DNA from: Mycteria americana
Taxonomy: Eukaryota > Chordata > Aves > Ciconiiformes > Ciconiidae
Assembly: GCF_035582795.1 (NCBI RefSeq)
Contig: NC_134372.1
Location: 34,900,316-34,964,315, forward strand
Reading direction: 5' to 3'
DNA: 64,000 nucleotides
Below are positions 28,467 through 41,144 of the stretch, one piece after another (within the stretch, counting starts at the first letter, position 1; each line of letters begins with the position of its first letter). Made by a program: the position numbers and the translations under genes. The notes under the pieces are model-generated. The model made no database searches and was not told the origin of the DNA. It saw only the letters and a list, made by a program, of their open reading frames with translations.

Positions 28467-29680
28467 CTAGAAGGCAGAAAAAGACTGTAAGGCTTTAAAT
28501 TTGATTTGTTAAAATTCAAGTTACATAAAGGCACTGTTAATAATTGCATATGCTTCTTTCAAGCAGGGTGCCATTTAATAATGGCACAAGTAATAGTGCA
28601 CAGATAATAGAATTCTGACTTTGATAAAAGAATCACTGAAAAAGCAGGCTTTTATGAAAGGTTACAATTTCTGGTGACTACCTAGTTAAGGGCACTGTGT
28701 AAATGATTGACCTTAACATCTAACTGTGCTGGGAGCCAGGGAAGTTATTTTCCAGTTTATTCAGTTCACTGTGTGGCTGCACAAGTGCTGGTGCTCAGCC
28801 AATGGAGAGGGTGAAAAGCAGCAAACACTGAACCTCAGCATTTGATGTTTTAAGGCATAATCACATATGGTATAATTGTACTATGACAAAGTTTATAAAA
28901 AAAAAAAGTCAATGGACACCAATAAAAAGTCTCGGTTCAAGAGAATTTACGTTCCTTATATCTGAAAGAGGTTTAAAATAGGAAGGTGAACATGACGAGT
29001 GACCTGTCGTAATAACAAGCAGGCAGTGGAGTCTATATTGGTCATCTTGGGTTTTGATAATTGTGTTATCTTTCAGCAAAACTTGAGGATGTTCTAGCAA
29101 GCAGCATGACCATTAGTTGTTAGCCAGAATTGAGATGGATTTGATTTTACTGTGGAGGAATTCTCACATGCACCAGAGGCATATACTTAGGAACTAACAA
29201 TGAACACTGCTGACAGCACAGATGTCAGTTACCAAGGGTACAGATGCTCTTGATCTGTTCAAAAAGTACACATTATGTGCAGAGGTGGGGAAGGAGTTTA
29301 AACAGCCTCTTGCTTTACTGTTAGGTATGGGAACATAAGGGAACTGGAAGTTAATTGATTCAGTAGCATAAAGCAACTTGCTAGACAGCCTCAGCAAAAT
29401 GGGAAAGAAGAATCTATCGCAGGGCAAACTGATATTTTAGAGCAGTTTTTCCCTCGACCTAGAAAATTGTTAGGAAAAGGCATGGGCTAGGGACTTGAAA
29501 GAAAGCTATTTTGGAATTATTCTTCTTATTAGTTTTTACCTCCTGTGACCTAATTGTATTGGCACTGTCATTAATATTTATCTATTTGCTAAAGGGGAAG
29601 AAGACTCGGTTACTTTTTTTTTCTTAAGCTGTAACATACTGATATACATTATAAAATTTCATTCATTGTAGGCCACAGAC
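28467..29680 (-). other. PHKB intron 31 (1.2 kb)
   Basis: Plain AT-rich intron with an A run at 28898-28908. No coding or mobile signal seen. Confidence 0.8.
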
Positions 29681-29788
29681 CTCTACAATAATTTGCCTGT
29701 ATTCCGGCTGGTCAATATTTTGCAGCATATCTTCAACTAGAAGGGAAAAATTCATTTCATACATCGTCATATCCGATAAGGTTGGTTG
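29681..29788 (-). CDS. PHKB: PHKB exon 31
   Basis: A 108-nt, phase-0 exon of 36 codons: [20 protein letters not shown], then [16 protein letters not shown] (human 966-1001). The acceptor is GTTTTTCAG and the donor GAG|GTCTGT. It is near-identical to mammals. Confidence 0.96.
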
Positions 29789-30196
29789 CTGAAAAACAAA
29801 TAATACTTTTACTCAAAGACCATTTGCATTAAATCAAAACCACCCCCAGGTAGAGCCTATTTGCTTGTTGAATAAATAATACTCAATACAAAATATGACC
29901 ACTGTACGATCAAAAGGGAGCAGACTTCAGAATCCATGACTTGGAAAGGGTCTTCTAGACTTAAGCTCTTATAAATGTGTTTTAATAGAAATAACTGATT
30001 TCTATTCTATTCTAATTGTATTTTACTCAGAACCAAAAAGAAAACTTGAAAAAAAATTTTTTTTTTTCTTAAGTCATAACAGGAACAAGTTACCCGAAGT
30101 AATACATTATGGCATAAAATAGACATTAACGATAAAATAATTCACCATTAATAGTCAGGTAGAGCAGAAACAACTGAGCATCTCTACCGATTTTAC
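29789..30196 (-). other. PHKB intron 30 (408 nt)
   Basis: AT-rich, with an A8/T11 junction around 30049-30067. Nothing else seen. Confidence 0.85.
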
Positions 30197-30326
30197 CTGT
30201 GGTAAAAATTTCCCTGCCACTATTAAACCATTAGGGGTTCTCTCCAAGATCTGCCACACCCGATCATAGAATCCAGCAGGAGTTCGATTGAGAGAACCGT
30301 CTATCTGTCTTCTGTTTAGCCAGCTT
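30197..30326 (-). CDS. PHKB: PHKB exon 30
   Basis: A 130-nt exon (human 922-965): [18 protein letters not shown], then [20 protein letters not shown] and KFLPQ. The [13 protein letters not shown] and [10 protein letters not shown] blocks are diagnostic of the phosphorylase kinase alpha/beta C-terminus. It overlaps the second reported calmodulin-binding segment of the beta subunit (about 920-951, recalled). The acceptor is TTGTCCACAG and the donor CAG|GTAAAA. Human has Cys where this has Ser before WLNRR. Confidence 0.97.
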
Positions 30327-30652
30327 CTGTGGACAAAGAAAATTGACAACCTGAAGTAAAAAACTGTTATAGATGCAGAATCAAGCCATCTTCTGTGGTG
30401 TAAGCCAGTAAGGTAAGCATTGACATCAAATACATATTAATGATGCATGTGCAGCATATGTTGTGCTTTCTGGTAAGTTATGATCTAAAGCAAACAAAAT
30501 CAAGATGCTTAGCATATAGCGGTTAGAATGTTATTCTGATGTGTGTGTGTTTGTGATTTATGTAACTGGAGTAAAAGAATTCACTGTGAAATCTATCTAG
30601 TGCAGTACAGTAACAGTAATAGGCTGAATTCATCATGTCTAATCAATTTAAG

Positions 30653-30702
30653 TTAAACTAAACCATAAACTAAACTAAACTAAACCAAACCATAAACTAA
30701 AA
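30653..30702. repeat. Pentanucleotide-like repeat (AAACT/AAACC)
   Basis: About ten loosely conserved units of AAACT, AAACC and ATAAACT in tandem. This is a degenerate microsatellite in intron 29. Confidence 0.75.
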
Positions 30703-31802
30703 CATACAGAAAACAGAAGTCACTGTGTGGTACCTATGACAGCCAAATTTATACGCACTGAAAAAAACCAATATTAACTATAATATTAAAATTTGTTTTA
30801 TCATACTACAGTAGCAAAACAATTCATTATATAAATACAGCTCAATGAAATTCTGCATCTATAAAATACAAAATATAATAGATAATGGATTAGAAACACC
30901 TATCATTCTAATTTAAATACCAGGTTAGAAAAATGCATATTGGCAGGATTGCTGAAGGTAGGGTTTTTAGGATGGTGTGTAGAAAAACAAGTGGCCTGTA
31001 AATCTAGAAAATTTGACAGAATGGTTTTGTTAAACTATTTGTTAGTTTGTCAAACATTTGTTAAACTAAAGCTTTGAACAAATTGAGTTACACGCTCCAT
31101 AAATTACAAATTTGTTTGCCTTCAGAAGCATACTGTCCCCACCTTTTTTTTTTACCTCCAACCATGAAGTCTGGAATTTACTTTTCGTATTTTTCCTTCT
31201 GAGTATTACTACAGCAATGGGGCTTTAGCCAAAATGTTTGAGACACCAGCAACGGAACTTTAAGAAGTGGCAGCTGTGTGTATGATTTTAATTGGTGACT
31301 TCACAGTACAGAATTAAGTCTTGTGTAGCAGAACTGCACATATTTGACGGCAGAGTTTTCCTAAAAGTTACTGTCCTGAGCTCATTTTTAAATTTTAAGT
31401 AGAAAATCTATTTTTATATGGTAAGATAGTAGTGAGAACTGCCCTATGAAGGACAGCTCTGATGAAAAGCAACTAATACTTTTGTGTCTTAGTTTAATAT
31501 TCCTGCAAAAGAGGGTTTTTTTTAAAAAACGTTCCATGTCTTCTCAGGTCACAAACAGCTCTTTTATAACCTTAATAAGAGGGAGCAAGTACTTCAGGAA
31601 GCACCTCATTCAGGAAAAGTGGCAAGTTTCTACACCTGAATATTGGGATATTTGCAGCACAGCAATCAACACACTATTACTCATTATTTACCATTGAGGA
31701 TTTGTTTGGGGTGTTTTTTCTTGAAAGCTACATTTAAATTACTGCTTGGTAACATGGCTTTCTGCATTTCAAAGACCTGGTTCTGGTAGACTGTTTGAAA
31801 AG

Positions 31803-31850
31803 GAAAAAAAAACCAAACAAACCCAAAACCCAAAAACCCAAAACAAAACA
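31803..31850. repeat. A/C low-complexity tract; GGGTTTT-like on minus strand
   Basis: On the minus (PHKB sense) strand it reads as T runs with three GGG triplets spaced by T4-5, followed by isolated GG. This is weak potential for G-quadruplex formation in the pre-mRNA. Confidence 0.6.
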
Positions 31851-34376
31851 GGGGAAACACCCTGGTCAACTTTGTTAACGTTGTTCTGCAGAACTTTTGT
31901 AGCCTAGCTTAAATGAAATTCAGCACTAATGTTTTTTGGTTTTTTTTTAGTTTTTCCTCTGTTTGTATTGCTAGATTAACTTGATATGTTCAGAATAAAA
32001 TTACCTGTCAGTAAAATTACTTGTTTATGCAGACACCAGTGTGCCTGATGAAATAAGAAAAAGATCTTACATTGAAAAACCTTAACCTTAAATACTGGAG
32101 AAATGGTGAGAATTCATTCTGAAATCTGACTAGAAAAGAGAACTCCAATTCAGACAACTCCATGTGTGTTCTTACACTTTTCTTAAGTTTCTTAGTGTAG
32201 TTCCCAACGACACTAGAAGACCAAGGAAACAGTGTCATGTGTGTTTGGGTTGTTTTGAGTTTTTTTAAAAAAAGAAAAAAAAAAGTATCACTAAGTGGTG
32301 CATCTTCTGAACAGGTTTGAGGTCTAGGTAATTGCGATATGCTTTACGAGAACAAAGGAGATATTTAAAGTTTTTTTCCTGTCTAACTGTATTGGAGTAA
32401 CATGACAAATTAAGAAAAAAAAAGTCTTATAAATCACTTCTCAATAAAACACTTAACTGCCAAAAACTTGTGCCTGTTACGACAGTTCCATGTCATTCTC
32501 TGCACAGCTCTGTCCTTGGACTAGGACAAGAAAACATTCATAAAAACAAACAGGCAAGTTGTGATAGAAATAAAGGGTTGTTTTCTTAATACAAAGAAAG
32601 AAGGATTTGAAGATGTCAAAAACACTCCAACCTATCTAAATTACTATGGTAAGGAAGAGAGTCCTGTAAACTGTAGGAGCAAAATGAGTTCTATAACTGT
32701 TTGGACCATTAAAAGAACTATGCTCCATTTTAAAAAGGCCCACATAAATAGGTCAGAAAGAATACCCGTGGAAGTCTGCACTCTGTTGGCAATATATATT
32801 TATCTATACGGTATGATATCCTGGAGCCCAGTGTAAGAGCTGGGAAAATTGCAAAAATTTTACCCTCCGTGAAAACTTGGAGAGACTGTTAGGGAGGTAC
32901 GTATACCACTAGCCCTTCATGTATGACAAATTAATTGGCAGTGATATATGGTATCACAGCAGCAGAGATTTTTTTCTAAAAATCACAACAGTAGGAAAAA
33001 CTGTCACAGAAAGAAAATGCAAGGAGACAGTGTTCTGTATTTCCTACCAGGAAGAGAACTTTTAAAAACAAGTCACTAATGGGTAAGGAAAAGTGAGCTA
33101 GTAATACTGTACAGGAAAAAGTTAAAGATAGGAAGTTTTGAAGGATATGCTAGCTAGCTTTTGTACTCAGATAACCCCCAAAAAAGAATCTTCATCGTCA
33201 GAAAATCAATCTGAGTGCTCTTTGCTGACCCAGCTATTGTACATTAAAGGAATCAAAAGCAGAAGGAACTGTGACAACTCAGGTAAGATCTCTAATAAAG
33301 GATGGTGCTTGAATTGTTTACTGTGATTGACCAAATTGTTTCCTAAACATAATATTTAATGGAAAATGCTGCAAAGAGAAACCTAGGGTTGTTCTGCTAA
33401 GGTTTTAGAGGAATAATGTCAACATGAACGTGAGTAGAGAAAGCAACTGAAGAGCAAACGTTAATAACCACAACCAAGACACTGAAAAGTATGTGGGAGA
33501 TACAGAGTACATAGTCAGTTGGACTGAGAGATTCTACATCACACAAATTAGATAAGAGAGAGCAGACACCCATTTAAGGAGCTTGTTTCTCAGGCATTAT
33601 AGACTGGGGAAAAAAACCAGAATGTGTTTTGAATTAAGCAGGAACATAAGTAGTATGATGTGTGGTATATTTCCTCTTTGTTGAGAGAAAAGGCCATCAC
33701 CCATTCAGTCAAGGACTATGGAAATTATCAGCAGTATAATGTGCCAAAGTTTAATCTAACTTAACTAGTAAAAGTTAAGTAAAAGTAAAACCTACAGGAG
33801 GACTCTTATCAATATACTTAAGTGGAAATATTGTGATTTTAACTTTTGTCTTGCACACTTTGTATCACAATGAATGCTCTTTTTGGCAGCTAGTTACAGC
33901 TTGGAAAAGAGATTATAAGTTTCAGGCAGCACCACTATCTCTTGAGAATTCTAGAGAACATCTGTTCTTAATTCATATAATAAGCTAGAAGAAAGAGGGC
34001 ACTGAACAGCAGACAAACCGTTCTTACAAGTTACTTAAGTAGACAGTATTGAGTAATTTTTGGCTCCTTTCCCCACATCAAAGAATGTAATGCTTCACAT
34101 TACTGCCAAAGTATAGAGATTACTGCTATAAAGTAAGACTTCCACAACGATAAAGCTGAAAAGGGAAGATGCAATATAAAAGAAACAATTGTAGAACCTG
34201 GACACAGGTGAAAGAATGAAAAAATGCATTTTTTTCTACCTTTCCTTAAATAAGTATATTACTGATTGCAGATGCCTGGTGATTTCAGATGTATACAAAG
34301 TAGTTCAGAAATGAAAATTACTTGAACAGCCTATTACGAATGAAAACAGGTGCCACAAACCCACACATCTCATTAC

Positions 34377-34511
34377 CTCCCCTGCTGCTGTGGTTGAAGA
34401 ATATCCAGCAGAAGCTGCTTCACTTCACTAGGGGACATCTGGTATAAGTCCTTGGCTGGCATATCCCCAGCACGGATTTTCAATTCATACTTCATAGCAT
34501 GGATAATCCAT
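34377..34511 (-). CDS. PHKB: PHKB exon 29
   Basis: A 135-nt exon (human 877-922): [16 protein letters not shown], then [20 protein letters not shown] and QQG, plus two bases of Arg. [13 protein letters not shown] is a conserved helical signature of the phosphorylase kinase alpha/beta family C-terminal domain. The acceptor is TTACTTCAG and the donor GGGAG|GTAATG. Confidence 0.96.
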
Positions 34512-37500
34512 CTGAAGTAAAGGGAGGAATACATTTATTAATTAAATACGAAGTTTCCAAAGATGAAAAATTAGTCTAATAAAATAGCTCATAAGAATTC
34601 CACATGATCCTGCTATTTGGCTGTCAGGACACGCATAAAATATAAAACAAATACTCTACTATTCTTACTGTATTGTGGAATTTACTCAGATTTTGTGTTT
34701 GTTTGCAATATGATACAAACTGAAAGCGATAACGCATCGATTTTAAGAAATGGGTTGTGAAGCATGCTTTTCATAGGAAGGATATATTTGACCACATATT
34801 CCCCTACATCCCACGTTCATTAAGACAAACATAAACATTTACCTGCCTTCTGATGTTAAAATTCCTACTCAAAATTATGCTCTGACAGTATATGCATTTT
34901 GCTGATGAGTTAAAAAAAAAAAAAAAACCACATAAAATTTAAATTATTTTACATTTAAAAAAGACTTCAGGGCTTATTTATAGTTTTAGCCTTTGAAATC
35001 CCTTTTTGCAGTCTATCACACTTTGCCTTCTTTTGCTACTCCCTTTTGAAAAGATTTGATTAAATAAAAATATGGCAACAGTGAAGATTTTTCAGCCTTA
35101 GGTATCAGACAGGCAGAACTTTGCAAATTATTGAAGGAAAATGCTGAATTTTATTCTGCACATTATATAAAACCAGTGCTACAGCCTCTAATATCAAAGA
35201 TGAAATAATGTATAGATACATCTGAAGCAAGATAACTGAGCATGGAGCTCAGTCTCTTGCCATCTACCTTGCTTCAGTTCAAGTAGGTATTACTATCAAA
35301 AGGGAAAAGAAACTTAAATAGTTTTTCTTCAAACAGTTCATCATATAACACCTGATCAAGTCTGGGTTACATCAAGGAGCCTTACTCTGTTTATCAGAAA
35401 ATGCAGAGTATTCCTAAGAGAGTTGTCTTGTCACCAGTATAGCCACATTCCACAGGCATTTAATTATTTAGCCTACAAGCTACAGAATGTTTTTGTTTAT
35501 GTAAGTCAAGTCACAGTCTTTTCTGAAGGATTCTTAGTAATTACACAGAATTCTGAGATGTCAGGCCAACTGGTTCAATGTTGCTTTAAATTTGAGGTTT
35601 CTAGGACCATTCATGGAAGGTGCAAGATACAAGAGAATATTAGGCAACATGGACATATTACATTATCCAGAACACACTAGTTTTATTTATTTTAGTGGGT
35701 GAATAGTGTCCTTCTCTTGTTACTAAGATAAACACAACTGGCTTAGGAATCGGTTCTTTTTTCACTGATGACTCAAATTATCTGTGTGGAAGTCATTCAC
35801 TGGTATTTTCTCTTTGCAGTGGCCTACAAAACATAGGAAAGTCAAGAGTGGACCTCCTACCGAACTCTTCACTGATAAGAGGTGGATAGAAGTCAGTTGG
35901 AGGTTTTTACAGTAATAGGGCTGTCAGGAACTTGATCTATTTCAACATGAAACCCTGAAAACAAATCAATAACAAGACACTAAATCAAATCATTATCAAA
36001 CTGGAATGGTGTTTCTGTGAGAAGGTTAATTTTGCTCACTGGAGTGGGTGATAACACCAAAATAAAGGAAATTGAATCTCTAGCATTAACCTTGGAAGAA
36101 AGAAAAATAAAATTGCAAAAAGGATTAGCTACAGAGAATGAGGAAGGGGAGGAAAGAGAAGGAACATGGATCTGTAGAGAGTACAGAAAAGTACTTTTCA
36201 GAAAAGTATTTAAGTCAAAAGGATAGATGTACTTGCAGTTAAATGTAATACAGGTGATTTGAAAAGTTTTTGGTTTTATGATGACTGGAACGTACTGCTA
36301 AAGTGGAAGCATCAATCTTATGTGCTAGAAAAAAGACTGCTGGTATCTACCTCCAGTGCTGAAATGCTGTATTTTCTCTATGAAAAAAATATGGAAGATG
36401 GAACACTTGAAGTTCCAATTTTAAAGCATGCTCACTAATTCTGTAAATCTCAGTCAGTAGCACCTGGCCTCTTCAAAGAAGTGCTTATTCAAATGCATCT
36501 TTCTCTTCCTAAATGTGAAAAAATAATTAACTTCTGTAGATGGTGAAGTAAATGCAGATACCATGGAATATGATAACACTCCAGCACAGACTATTTGTAG
36601 ATCACCTTATCAAAGAAATAAACAGAACAATCCAGTAGGTAAATGATGTTTTAAACTTGATTCAGGTTTGTGGTTCCTAAGCTATGTATAGCTTGGTCTA
36701 ACCTATTTAGTATAGAATTGGACAACTATCTAGCTGCTGAACAGTCAGGAAGTGTTGTGTCTGTCTGTAATAGGGATACTATTCAGTTGGGGGGGCTGTT
36801 TTGGGGTTTTTTGAAGAACAAAAAGACATTTTTAGCAACCTTATAGGACAAATCAGTTTTTTCTTTACCATGGCAGTTAAGTATTTTTGTGTAGAGAACT
36901 GCCCTTGAACAATGTCTTCATTATGCCAGATATCAGATACTCGGATTCACTGAGTATCAGAAGTATACCTTGGTGCCTCAAAATATTTTACGAAAAGCTG
37001 TAATGGTAAGTACATTTGAAATGCAGAAGGCTTTTATTACCTGAAGTCTCCATTACAGACAACACTCTGAAAGAACAAGCTATCTTCTTAGGCAGATTAT
37101 TGTGCTGAAACTCTGACAAGAAATAGTTTAAGGACCTTGAAACACTGTTTCCAAGGGATTTGTTGCTCGCGGTTGCCAGACTTTTAAGACTGATTTAGAC
37201 AAGGCTATATTATGAGCTCAGCACTTACTAGAAACGAGAGAATGCAACTAGAAGCATACGTTGACTTGGAGGAGAATTGTGTGGTTTTGGAAGGGAATGA
37301 AATTCATGCTGCATCTTTCCTCGATTATTGCATTCATGCAGTCTCTACCCTTTACCTGTTTGCCCCAAACCTACATGACATAGGTGACTGCTCAAGTGAG
37401 CAAAGAGCTTTTAAAGGCCTCATCCAGGAGCCTTAATCCTAGACTGCACTTTTCTCTCCTTCTTCAAGTCCTGGAAGGCTCTGACAGTAAAAGATCTTAT

Positions 37501-38542
37501 TGTCCGCTCTACCTCTTGATTCTTCCCTCCCTGCCAGTACAGTACATTCCTAGCCTCTGGCCACATCCCTCTAACCTGCCTGATAGGTGCAGGCAGCAGC
37601 ACATCCTGTGTGCACCTACATTACCTATGGGGTAAAGGAAGAACCAGCATTTGGTTTGATGTGATCCATTATGCTTCTAGGACTCTATGGCCACATCACA
37701 TGTTTACCAGTAATGAAATTCGTGCTAGTTACCAGCCTTAAGCATGCACAGCACACCTGTACCTAGTACGTGATAAAAAAAAATTCTGTAGAGATTGCCT
37801 TGCTGCCCATGCACACTGAGCAAACTGTGAGCAGACTTTGCATCAACTCCGCAACTGAAAAACTCTGGATGGCACCCAGTGTGCTATATTCTGCTGCCAG
37901 GTAAGAAACTGTTTCAGGAACACCACTAATACACTCAAGTGCATACTTTGTTATATCAGGTATGGACATGAGGCCAGTTGCAATCTAAAACAGAACCCCT
38001 TCAATTCATGGCATTGCTAACGGAGACCCACTGTGTCTATGCCAGAGCTACACACAGTCTGGTTAGCCAGCTGGTCACGGCCTCCTTGGGCACTAGGGGA
38101 GCCAGGCAGAACATTCTGCCTGTTTGCTTCCGGCAGGACAGGGTGACCTGGAGGCAGCACACTTGCCACTGCTCATTTGCTGTACAGAAGGCATCTAACC
38201 CCAGTACATTGTTTTTGGTTTTAAAGCTCTAATGTAACTGGGATTAGGCTTTGAAAAATCCTACAGTTTGCTGTATTAGCTGTAGGAAAGCTTCAAATGC
38301 TGTTACAAGGACTGCTCCTCCTCCACTTTACGCTGTTGCCTGGCAAATTCGAGAACAGTTGTGTACCCGTTTTTGGCACATGAATTTAAAGCAAGCTTCC
38401 TAGAAATGTAAAATTTAAGTATACAAGTTTTGCTGCATCATCTTATATAAACCATTTTTGCAATGTAGCCATAATCTCTGTTGAAGTATGTATGTTCCCC
38501 TGCAATACTAGTAGTAAGAACAACAATAGATACTTTACTGAC
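34512..38542 (-). other. PHKB intron 28 (4.0 kb)
   Basis: No exon recognised. A somewhat more GC-rich stretch at about 37430-38180 is open in several frames on both strands but shows no recognisable product. An A run occurs at 34912-34926. Confidence 0.75.
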
Positions 38543-38745
38543 CCAATCCGTATCTTCAGCATGCCACTGAAAAGTTCAGGTGAATTTGAGATGATCCAGC
38601 CAACATGTATGACAAGTTCCTGCTGAACTACAGCTTCTCTTTCATCTTGTAAATGACATTTTTCATAGATGATGTTCTTAATCACTCCTGGGGATAAGGG
38701 ATTAGAAATAACTTCTTCCTCTTGGCCAAAAGCTCCAAGTGTCAC
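38543..38745 (-). CDS. PHKB: PHKB exon 28
   Basis: A 203-nt exon (human 810-877), the largest internal exon here. It begins [19 protein letters not shown] and includes [18 protein letters not shown], ending MLKIRIG with two bases over. The sequence is almost identical to human through the ELVIH(V/I)GWIISN(S/N)[13 protein letters not shown] block, a core part of the C-terminal PHK alpha/beta domain shared with PHKA1 and PHKA2. The acceptor is ATACTGTAG and the donor ATTGG|GTCAGT. Either alternative exon 26 or 27 joins here in phase 0. Confidence 0.96.
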
Positions 38746-40079
38746 CTACAGTATAATGAAAACAATTCGGAAGATATGGACAGGAATAAAAGCACTGTAG
38801 AAGCAATTCAGAAATGAAGCTTCATGAACTCTGCTGTTCTTGTTAAAATTTCACAATGCAAAAATAATTTTGTCAATGACTGATGCTTGTTAATACTGTT
38901 AGTTGGATGCTATTAAAATAACAAAATTCACTAAAGATCACAGTAAATATGGAATATATTTTTCCACATGAAAATAAAAGTACAAGACCACTGCTTTGGT
39001 TTCAAAACAGGCTGTATAATCATGACTGTACACTAGGTTTAGACAGTCTTTCAGTTCTGACATTTCAGCTGTGGAGCTCACTTAAAATTCAGAATTAAAT
39101 GTGTCTCCTTGTTTTCTTATTTCTAATAGCATCCTAAAAGTTTTAGCCTTCATTTTAAGAAAATATATTGCTGGTACTGGATTGTTTATCCACAAAAAAG
39201 GGAATTTTGTTAAAATTCTGATTTGCTTTTAATCTACTGTCAGTAAAACACAGCAACACTAATTTTTCTCCTATAATAAAGATCATTATTATAAAGGGAT
39301 CAATGAAGGCAAGTTAGGTTAAAGAGTTGAGACTAAAGAGCTACAAATCATGCTGTATGCAGATGCAGCTTCCTCTATAGCTATGTAGTGCCAGAAGCAC
39401 ATACCCAGACCTCAGTCTGGAGTAAGACGAAGACAAATTGGTTGTAATAGCATTGCACATAGGTTAAGTGTACACATATACATATTTTAATACAAAAATA
39501 CATAATATTCAATTACTATTATTTAGAAACAGCTCTTCATTAACTTAATTAAAATTATTGTGCTGGGGGGGGGGGGGGGGGACCTCCTCAGGAAAGGAAG
39601 AAGCACTGATGATTAAACTTCGTTTGGAACAGAAAACTAAAATCCTGAAAAACTTTTTGCTCAGCTGCCACCTATCTGTTTTCTTGGGCTCAATTACAGA
39701 GGGAGTGACTACATCTTCATTAAGTAAGTCTGAAAAAAGAAGCTTTATTACTTGACTCCATCTACTTTTGTGAAATAAGAGGGCATATATAAAAAATCTA
39801 AGGAGTTATGTAAATCATGCCTCTTCCCTTCTTATCTAGACACTGAACTGTCTTTTCAGTATTGTTCTGTCAATAAATAAAAGTAAATTTATTAGCCCAT
39901 AGTCTATGCAAGTATTCAATATATCTTTATTTTCTCTGGATTTTTCTTCTTCAGTAACAATTTTTTAAGCCATTGGGTACTTTTAACAGAAGCATCAGAG
40001 GCCTTCAAAATCAAAAAGCCCATTTATTTAGTTTCTCTGTTATCATTCCTTAATACATTTCTGAGGAGTAAAGACTTAC
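38746..40079 (-). other. PHKB intron 27 (1.3 kb)
   Basis: AT-rich. The notable feature is a 17-nt G run at 39565-39581 (C17 on the transcript). No coding signal. Confidence 0.8.
39565..39581. repeat. Poly-G run (17)
   Basis: Seventeen consecutive G in intron 27 (poly-C in the PHKB transcript). Long G runs are length-unstable and error-prone in sequencing, so the exact count is uncertain. Confidence 0.85.
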
Positions 40080-40170
40080 CTGCTTGCCCTGAACTAAAAC
40101 ATTAGTAATAGATGGTGCAAGGCTGTCCACTAGTTTACCTAAAAGACTTGCTGCGAAGCGCACAACAGAC
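40080..40170 (-). CDS. PHKB: PHKB exon 27 (mutually exclusive, second copy)
   Basis: A 91-nt exon giving (W)SVVRFAASLLGKLVDSLA then PSITNVLVQGKQ, the alternative version of residues 779-809. Mammalian PHKB has the same alternative (VVRRAAS...LAPSITNVLVQGK). Splice sites are strong: the acceptor is TTTTCTGCCCTCAG and the donor CAG|GTAAGT. Because both copies start after two bases of Trp and end in phase 0, exactly one must be used; zero or two shifts the frame. From memory the mammalian pair is used differently between muscle and brain/other tissues. Confidence 0.93.
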
Positions 40171-41053
40171 CTGAGGGCAGAAAACAGAGCAATCCCACTA
40201 CATATCAAAAGCTAGTTTAATGAATTCATATATAAGTCTGAAGTCTGCCACAGCAGAGATCTCAAAACTAACTCAGTAAATACATACGTTATTTATAAAG
40301 CAGAATTTGGATCAGATTTTATGTAATCTTCTATGGATTTTCAATTTTTAGTCTAGATATAGGTTAATAGGTCAAAAATAAATTTAGTTAGAACTCATTA
40401 AACTACCAGCTCCGTAAAAAGCTTGTTGTTCTTTTCTGAGCATCATCTTGAAAACAGACAGGTAAGAGATGCCAGCTTCTCTTTTGTGACCTTTTCATCA
40501 TTTTGCAAGATAAGCTTGGTCATTTTTTAGTCTATTTAAGGAAGAGTTAGAAAGATTTTGCAAGAGGAAGTACAGAACATAACACCACGGCTTTGTTTTG
40601 TTTTCCATGCTGAGGTAGTATTTCGCATGTGTAGCACGAAAAGAAGAGACTTGTGTGAACTGCTAGGTTAAAAACTAGCTGTAACTTCTAAGAAGAACAT
40701 TTTTTCATACATCCAGTTGACAGTTAAAGATATAAATACTTTTAATAATAATTTCCTGACAAAATACGAACCTAACAGACCTGTATTTGAGCTTTTCTAG
40801 CACAGGCTTTTAGGCTACTAAGAATCATTTATCCACAGAGATAATTAACAAGTTGTAATATTCTATAGTGTTAGTAAAAAATTGAAACAGTTGATGTTGA
40901 TTCCTCTGACAACTGCTACGCACTTCTTAAGATCAAGAGCAAAGCATTTCAAAAATGCATTAGCTGATACTATCAAAATGCAACTAAGCAAAAAAAAAAA
41001 AAAAAAAAAAAAAAATCTCCCGGAGCTCCATTTCGGACCTCTGGGCACTTTAC
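40171..41053 (-). other. PHKB intron 26, between the alternative exons (883 nt)
   Basis: Separates the two mutually exclusive exons. At 883 nt it is too long for simple steric exclusion between a donor and the next branch point. It contains the U26 tract and, at 40606-40610, a GCATG on the transcript (AGCATGG context) roughly midway, a possible RBFOX-type site. Confidence 0.75.
40990..41015 (-). promoter_or_regulatory. U26 tract downstream of exon 26 donor
   Basis: An uninterrupted run of 26 A on the plus strand is U26 in the PHKB transcript, 38 nt past the exon 26 donor. U-rich tracts just downstream of donors recruit TIA-type factors that promote exon inclusion, and such tracts can also bind PTB or ELAV-like proteins. 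A regulatory role is inference; it could be a chance homopolymer. Confidence 0.4.
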
Positions 41054-41144
41054 CTGTTTCCCATGTACCAGTAAAGTAGTAATATGTGGGGCTATAGAAG
41101 AAGAAAATTTCTGTGCAAATGCAGCACTGTAGCGTAACACCAAC
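41054..41144 (-). CDS. PHKB: PHKB exon 26 (mutually exclusive, first copy)
   Basis: A 91-nt exon giving (W)[18 protein letters not shown] then [12 protein letters not shown], matching the human isoform segment at 779-809 that reads LAVRYGAAFTQKFSSS. It shares phase, length and 14 of 30 residues with exon 27, so the two are an ancient exon duplication. The acceptor is weak: the bases before the AG (ACATACATATAG) have almost no pyrimidine tract. The donor is CAG|GTAAAG, with a 26-nt U tract starting 38 nt downstream on the transcript. The exon lies in the calmodulin-binding segment, so isoform choice may tune calcium response; that is inference. Confidence 0.93.

Larger units (their letters stand above)
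30327..34376 (-). other. PHKB intron 29 (4.1 kb)
   Basis: No exon recognised. It contains an AAACT-type tandem repeat at 30653-30702, an A/C-rich (G/T-rich on the transcript) low-complexity stretch at 31803-31850, and a T7A7 palindrome near 32260-32273. Confidence 0.8.

Noticed and set aside
40863..41079. Open frames with poly-Phe or poly-Lys overlapping exon 26
   Set aside because: They arise from translating the A26/T26 run; the real exon is defined by homology and splice sites.
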